Below the pieces are notes generated by a model, which worked only from the letters and a program-made list of their open reading frames with translations, did not search any database and was not told where the DNA came from. Both the position numbers and the translations under genes were made by a program. A stretch of DNA of 64,000 bases. Origin: Massariosphaeria phaeospora (lineage: Eukaryota; Ascomycota; Dothideomycetes; Pleosporales). The stretch is taken from the NCBI GenBank assembly GCA_011032825.1, contig JAADJZ010000003.1, positions 682,001-746,000 on the forward strand, in the 5' to 3' direction. The first letter of the stretch is position 1, and every line of letters starts with the position of its first letter. Positions 58,698 to 64,000 of this stretch are shown in pieces.

Positions 58698-59451
58698 ATG
58701 GGTGTCCAGAAGAAAACTCGCAAGTTCGCCGTGATGAAGAAAGTCATCGGCCAGCGCGACGCCCGCCTGTAACGCTTCCCCCTCCCCATGCCCGCGCCCA
58801 TTCCCCCACCGTCCCGTCCCCTCAACTCACACCCCCCAGCAAAAAGAACCAACTCAAAGGCCCCGAAGCCGCACAAAAGAAAAAAGACGCCGAGCAACCC
58901 AAGCGCGAAATCGCCCAGGTCCCCTCATCGCTCTTCTTCACGGCGAACACGCAGCTCGGCCCGCCCTACCACGTCCTCATCGACACCAACTTCCTCTCGC
59001 ACACGGTGCACGCCAAGCTGGACCTGCAGACGTCGCTGATGGACTGCCTGTACGCCAAGGCCACGCCCATCATCACATCGTGCGTCATGGCCGAGCTGGA
59101 GAAGCTGGGGCCCAAGTACAGGATTGCGCTGCGGATTGCGCGTGATGAGCGCTGGCAGCGGCTGAAGTGCGACCATGCGGGCACGTATGCGGATGATGTA
59201 TGTGTGCTCTCTTCTTCGTCTTCTTCGCGTTGCAATCTACTCGGGGGGAAGCGCGCGGCAGCTTAGCTTAGCTTAGACTGACATTGTGATAGTGTCTCGT
59301 GGAACGCGTCACCAAGCACAGAATCTACCTCATCGGCACCAACGATCGGGACCTCAAGCGGCGCATACGGAAGATACCCGGCGTGCCCATTGTCAGCGTG
59401 GCGAAGGGAAAATACGTAATTGAGCGGCTGCCGGATGCGCCTGACAGCTGA
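58698..59451 (+). CDS. FCF1: Fcf1/Utp24 PIN-domain endonuclease, 18S rRNA maturation
   Basis: Three exons, 58698-58768, 58840-59197 and 59293-59451, give 195 residues, the normal Fcf1 length. The basic N-terminus MGVQKKTRKFAVMKKVI is diagnostic. The PIN domain has the acidic active-site residues in HVLIDTNF, the middle Glu in VMAELEKLGPKY, and Asp in YADDCLVERV and LIGTNDRDLKRR. The first intron uses a GTAACG donor and the last uses GTATGT. Fcf1 cuts pre-rRNA at sites A1 and A2 within the small-subunit processome in the nucleolus. The gene is essential in yeast. Confidence 0.96.
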
Positions 59452-60177
59452 TGAATAATGTATGGGATTGGCAGTGGTTTGGGATTTTCGCATGCATAGC
59501 AAGGCGTTTGGGATCTGTTGGTTGCAAAAGTGATAAGGGTCATATGTTCGCATCTTGGGAATCGGATGATGATCGGGAGTTCGAATTATGCGCAATGGCT
59601 GCGTTGAACTTCGGGAATCATGTACGAATTCTACGACGGCGCAGATTGAGTAGCTAGTCGTAGTCATCCAATAGGGATCGGGATGGCTGTAGAACGCTCT
59701 CAACTCCCATGATCTCGTCTCACAGATTTTAAGCTGACAATGGGTCTTAGTGCATGTCGTCTAATACGAAACGACATGACAAAATAGCTGCTTACAGAAT
59801 CAACCATTTCATATATCATCACTTCATCAAGGCCGTACAGATACGTCACCAAACATCTTCCAAGCACAACGGCTGTCCGCCCATATCTCTCCCTATTCCA
59901 CCCAGGCTTCAAAACACCCCCTTTTACCATCTTCGTCTTCGATCGAGAGCTCTCGACATCGAACCATATATCATCACCCCAACACCTCCAAAAGCACAAC
60001 ACGAAGAAACCGCTAAACCATTAGCAGCTCAGCTCAGCTCTAACGCCCGAACTCGCAAAAACCCGCCAACCCCGCCAGGTTTCCCAAAGCGCGGACCCAA
60101 CAATTTCCAATCTCCAAGATTCATTCTTCTTAACCAAACCAACGCCAGTACGCCTAGCAGTCCAGCACCGTTTTCTC
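59452..60177. other. Convergent 3' region between FCF1 and the Helo-domain gene
   Basis: About 0.73 kb holding the 3' UTRs of two converging genes. An open frame at 59754-60527 (+) mostly mirrors the coding strand of the neighbour and is not called. Confidence 0.5.
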
Positions 60178-62505
60178 CTACAGTCCCACCAACCCATCCA
60201 ACAGCGCCGTCAACCCCCCCACCCCTACCAGCGCCCCCACCGTCCCCTTGTGGCTCGCTTTTTTCTTGTAGCTGTGGCTGTGGCTGTGATTATGAGATGG
60301 CGCGGGCCGCCGACTCCTCGATCTGGTTGCGCGGCTGCGGGTGGCGGTGGGGGCGCCGATGTCTGAGTCTGAGGATAAGGCTGGGGATGAGGGGGAGGAG
60401 GGGAAGCTGGGGCGAGAGGAGTTGGGGTTGGAGGCAGGGTGTGGGAGTTGCTGAGGGGGCTGGGGGCGAGCGTGCGAAGAAGGTGGACGATGGAGATGGG
60501 GCGTATAAGCGGGTTGGGTGGGACTGAACGGAGCTGGGTGAGCGGCGTATGAAGCGTATGGAGCTGCGTGTGGAGGATAGGAGCCTTGTGGTATGAGAGG
60601 AAGATGATGAATTGAAGCTTGCGGGTTCGCGGCGTATGGGTACGCCGCCGCACTGGGACCGGGCATCGAAGTCGCTCGGTCGAGTGGCGGCGGACCACCT
60701 GGCGGGGGCGGGGGTGGGAACGGGAAGGAAGTAGTGGAGCTTTCGAGGGAGAGAGGGGGTTGGTGGGGCTGGTGGCTCGCGCGCAGTGTGCGGTCTCTGT
60801 CGATGGCCGGGCGCTCGAAAGACGTTCGGGCCAGAGGAGGAGGAGCAGGAGGAGACGGCGACGGCGGTCTCGTCTGCCGGTATATCTCCACAGTGCGCTC
60901 CACAAGCCGCAGAACCTGATCAAACGTCAAGGCCTGCTGAATGCAAAAGCACGTCTCGAACGCAGTTCGACGGCCCCCATCGCGGCCTTCCTTCTGCACC
61001 TGCGTGTATTTATACCGGGCCTCCCTAATAGCTTTCCTGCAGACCCACGACGCGAGGATCTCGGTCCAGCTGTTCCTGTCGGAGAACGCAGCTGACGGTG
61101 GAGCTGTGGTGTTTGTGGCTGTGACGGTGCCGTCGATGTGTTTCCAGTAGTGCTTGGGGGTGCAGAGCGTCCAGGGGATTTCTAGAGCGACGTCGTCGTC
61201 TTGGGACTTTGCTGAGATGGCGGCGGCGGCTGAGATGGGCTGGCTGGAGATGCTGGACCGGGGTGATGTTGAGGTGTATCCGGTCTGGGTGGTAGAAGCT
61301 AGGAAAGCGGCGGACGAGCTTGGTGATGCTGCGAATGAGGAGGCAGGGGATAGAGGAGCAGTAGGTCCGTATCGCGTACCAGGGACGGGGATTGGTAGAG
61401 GCGTCGTCTTCGCAGATAACGGTTGTGTATTATCTGGAGGAGAGGGCTTGGGCGTGGCTTGTCTTGTATCGCTATTACTCGAATCTGGCAAGGAACCGAA
61501 ATCATCCTCGCTGTCCGACTCCACACTTGCTTGTTGAGTCTCTCTCTTCTTCGCTTCTGATGTCCGTTCCGCATCTTGTAGACGCTCTTCGAACTGCCGC
61601 AACCGAGTCCATCTGGCAAGTATGCTCTCAAGATGCGACTTTGAATTCCCACACACAGCAGGTAGCCACTCCGATTCGCCAGCGTCGGAGGTATCCAGAC
61701 CCGCGAGAAATTCATCTTGGTATCGGAAGAGATGCGCTGGTTGCGATGGGGCATTCTCGACCGCCACCAAACTCTGCGAACTGTCCTGCTCCATCAATAA
61801 CCCGACATCTGATCTTGACGGTTCGTAGATCTTGGTAGCTGAAAGAATCGACAGTTGCTGTTCTATAATCAGAGTCTCGAGTTGGGCTTTCTCGTTGATC
61901 ATTGCCATGGCCGCCTGCTTTGGAGATATCGTGGGTCGAACTCTATGCAGCAGTTAGACCCTTGAGCCCTAAAGACGAATGCAGCATCTTACCTCGCCCA
62001 CACGATACTTTGAGCAGTGTGAAGTGTCTGTAGCAGAACTGACAGAGTTGACTTCAACGAATTGAGATGAGCTACTAGGTAATCAAGCCTCGCCATAAGA
62101 ACAGGACTCGGTTGGAACCAAGGTCCTCGACTCGACTGAGAGTAGTGAAGACCTTCATTGGCTGGAGTGCTGCTCAATGGAATGGCATCTTCAATTTCAC
62201 TTAATATCGCGGTGCATTGTTCGACGATATCTTGTAATGTCTCGATAGCCTTGTATAGCCTTAGTACATACTGCGAAAGCTAGGAAACCTGGGTCGTAGT
62301 AATAATATACCTCTGAAGATGGCAGTCTGTCGTTCTCTTTGATGATTGTGCCCACCTGCTTGATAATCAAGGAGAATTCGTTTATGGATTTGGCGATTCC
62401 CGTCGTATTATTCGTAGCATTTGCTGCGATAGGGAGTTGGTAGAGCCCAAGGGTGAGTGCAGAAGACCGCGAAACAATTGGCAATATGGCTGCGAGATCC
62501 GTCAT
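60178..62505 (-). CDS. Fungal Helo-like N-terminal domain protein with disordered tail
   Basis: Three exons, 62505-62311, 62249-61993 and 61942-60178, give about 738 residues. Introns are 61 and 50 bp, and the phases agree. The first 150 residues (MTDLAAILPIVSRSSALTLG and a series of helices) match the Helo-like N-terminal domain that begins many fungal NLR and signalling proteins. No NACHT, ankyrin or other effector follows. The middle contains a coiled coil (RLRQFEERLQDAERTSEAKK) and an aromatic block around TLCTPKHYWKHIDGTV. The last 250 residues are Pro/Ser/Tyr-rich, with poly-Pro runs and RSRATRSRSRR, ending in a Gly-rich hydrophobic tail (GTVGALVGVGGLTALLDGLV). The tail could insert in a membrane. 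Function unknown. Confidence 0.8.
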
Positions 62506-64000
62506 GTTGGAATGAATATCTCAAAATCATAAGGAGGCAGTATTAGTGGAAGAAGGCCACGTCGTTTGCCCTGAGATCTGCTTCATATTTGAGAGCCGAT
62601 GGAGTCGGAGGGTTGTGTGTCCCTAGCGCGTCATCATGCAGGGCAAGGCTTGACCGGGAGTCTCGAAACGGCGATCGACTGCGTCGAACCATTGGTCGAA
62701 CGAGCGAGCAGGCCATGACATGCAGGAAATCGAACCGCTCGAGATCAAACTGTAGATTGATAGCGTCGGCGAAAAGCGGCACAGAGCGTGTTCGCAGCAG
62801 TTGGGGCCGAGTGTGGGGAATGAGGCTGGCGGAACCGGGCAAACAAACGTGTGCGCTACACCGTTGTACTGCACATGACTGATAGTTTAGACCGCCATAT
62901 GACTACCTACGTACGAAATGATTGTCGCGAGCGGTTCGAAAGCCCAAGGTACCCAAATCTCTAGCCTCGTCTTGAAGTTAGCCGCAGCCTGGTGCCACGG
63001 TGGAGGTTCCGGTGAACACAGCGTTGGAATCGAAGCTTATGGGCTGAGCCAATCACCTGAGCTAATACTAGAAGAATGCTCTGTTGTGTAACAGTAGCAG
63101 TTCTGACATGTGCTGAAGAATTTTTGGCATACTTTGTTGGCGATGCGGTGCCCGAAGCTCCAATACAGTTTTACGGTTGTCTTTTGTGGCACCGAGATCA
63201 TGAAATGTTCGAGAAGAGCGTTTTACAAGTATTTTAGCATGCTAGAATAGGTGACATAGAATTGTGGCAAGGAGTAACTTACGAAACACGGTTTCCAAAG
63301 TGCTCCAAGTAGATATTTAGGAATAAGTGTAAGATGGTGTTGGATGACATAGAACAGTAGGGAGTAGACGACGACACGAAACATGGTTTCTGAAGTGTTC
63401 TAAGTAGGTATCTAGAGATTGGATGGATGGCATAGAGCAGTGGAAGTAGACGACGACTTGAATGCTATCTGATTACCACACTTCTCACAGTGGTCATGTC
63501 GGGTCGAAGAGGATATTTTCCCAACCACAAATAAAAGCCGAGTTGTTGGTAATCTAGGGTGGTCATGTTACAGCTGGTATGGCGTTGGGCATGACCGTTT
63601 GACCTTTGACTGCAGGTACCACTGCCCGCGCAAGTGAAGGATCCAAGGGACTAGGTCTTAAGAGAGCGGGACGCGCGGAGAAGTATTTCGGAGAAGTATC
63701 TCGAAGAAGGCCAAAGGGAGATACGATGTGGTCCGCTTAGAGGAGAAGCCCGGGGTTGTTGAGGCCAGAAGACAAAAGAGGACCTGTGTACTCGGCACTT
63801 GACTCTTTGTTCCCCAGCCCTGCTACAAAGCGAGGCAGTGAGTTGTCAAAAGGGCAAAAGGAACAAGACATGGTGTATAATACTGAAAGCTGTAGGGGGG
63901 ACTAGATGCGGCCAAACGCCTAGGTTGGGGGCCAACTCAAGGGCCGGTGATGCGGTCATTGGCGGAAAGGACGGAAAGCATTCATTGACGCCGCTCAAGG
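62506..64000. other. Right-edge non-coding region
   Basis: About 1.5 kb without a supported gene. The left part includes the Helo-domain gene promoter. Frames at 62543-62882 on both strands have no domain. A decayed tandem repeat lies at 63253-63470. Nothing else was recognised up to the end of the window. Confidence 0.5.
63253..63470. repeat. Decayed tandem repeat, 83-93-bp spacing
   Basis: Three diverged units begin at about 63253, 63346 and 63429 with GACATAGA or GGCATAGA. Units 1 and 2 share ACGAAACAYGGTTTC, AAGTGYTC and AAGTAG blocks; units 2 and 3 share GTAGACGACGAC. The third unit is truncated. Confidence 0.7.

Noticed and set aside
59754..60527. 257-codon plus-strand frame
   Set aside because: Overlaps the 3' end of the Helo-domain gene in antisense and is low-complexity Pro/Ser then Gly/Arg.
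1..64000. tRNA, rRNA, CRISPR, bacterial operon or prophage signals
   Set aside because: I looked for tRNA B-box-like GGTTCRANNCC with a paired A-box, regular spacer-repeat arrays and Shine-Dalgarno gene strings and saw none convincing; a covariance-model scan would be decisive for tRNAs.

Overview
The window is nuclear DNA from a filamentous ascomycete (Pezizomycotina). The content argues for this: short spliceosomal introns of about 44-110 bp with GTRNGT donors, CTRAC/CTAAC-like branch sites and YAG acceptors; Atg1, Erj5 and Csi2 orthologues; and a Helo-like N-terminal domain protein. A dothideomycete is my best guess, but the sequence alone does not prove it. There are no operons and no bacterial or organellar features. 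I saw no tRNA, rRNA or CRISPR array.

Layout. 1-7 kb: a secreted BBE-type FAD-linked oxidase (+), then a four-exon NTPase-nuclease of the Crinkler-like class (-) ending in a coiled coil built from an in-frame minisatellite. 7.8-21.3 kb: conserved housekeeping genes on the minus strand, namely ATG1 kinase, dolichol kinase (SEC59) and an M1 aminopeptidase, separated by long non-coding spacers. 22.5-28.4 kb: an F-box-like protein, a disordered protein and a PRA1 Rab-acceptor (all -), then ERJ5 (+), divergent from PRA1. 28.4-36.8 kb: accessory DNA with a decayed tandem-repeat field and a degenerate SLIP-GC/dynamin-like GTPase (-) that carries several frame breaks and stops. 36.8-42.1 kb: a small J-protein, a glycine-rich membrane protein and a Gts1-like ArfGAP with eight NPF motifs. 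42.1-49.1 kb: gene-poor, with one bZIP-type gene. 49-64 kb: a SWIM-finger protein, a serine-rich phosphoprotein-like gene, CSI2 and FCF1 (divergent), a Helo-like-domain protein, and a repeat-bearing end.

Functional themes. The conserved genes serve secretion and membrane traffic (dolichol phosphate supply, ER J-protein, PRA1, ArfGAP, Csi2), autophagy (Atg1) and ribosome biogenesis (Fcf1). These are independent genes, not a pathway cluster. The unusual material is accessory: the Crinkler-like NTPase-nuclease, the broken GTPase, the SWIM protein, the bZIP gene with no visible zipper, and the Helo-domain protein. Exon borders were read by eye from splice consensus and reading-frame continuity. 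They are arithmetically consistent for every intact gene but have no transcript support.
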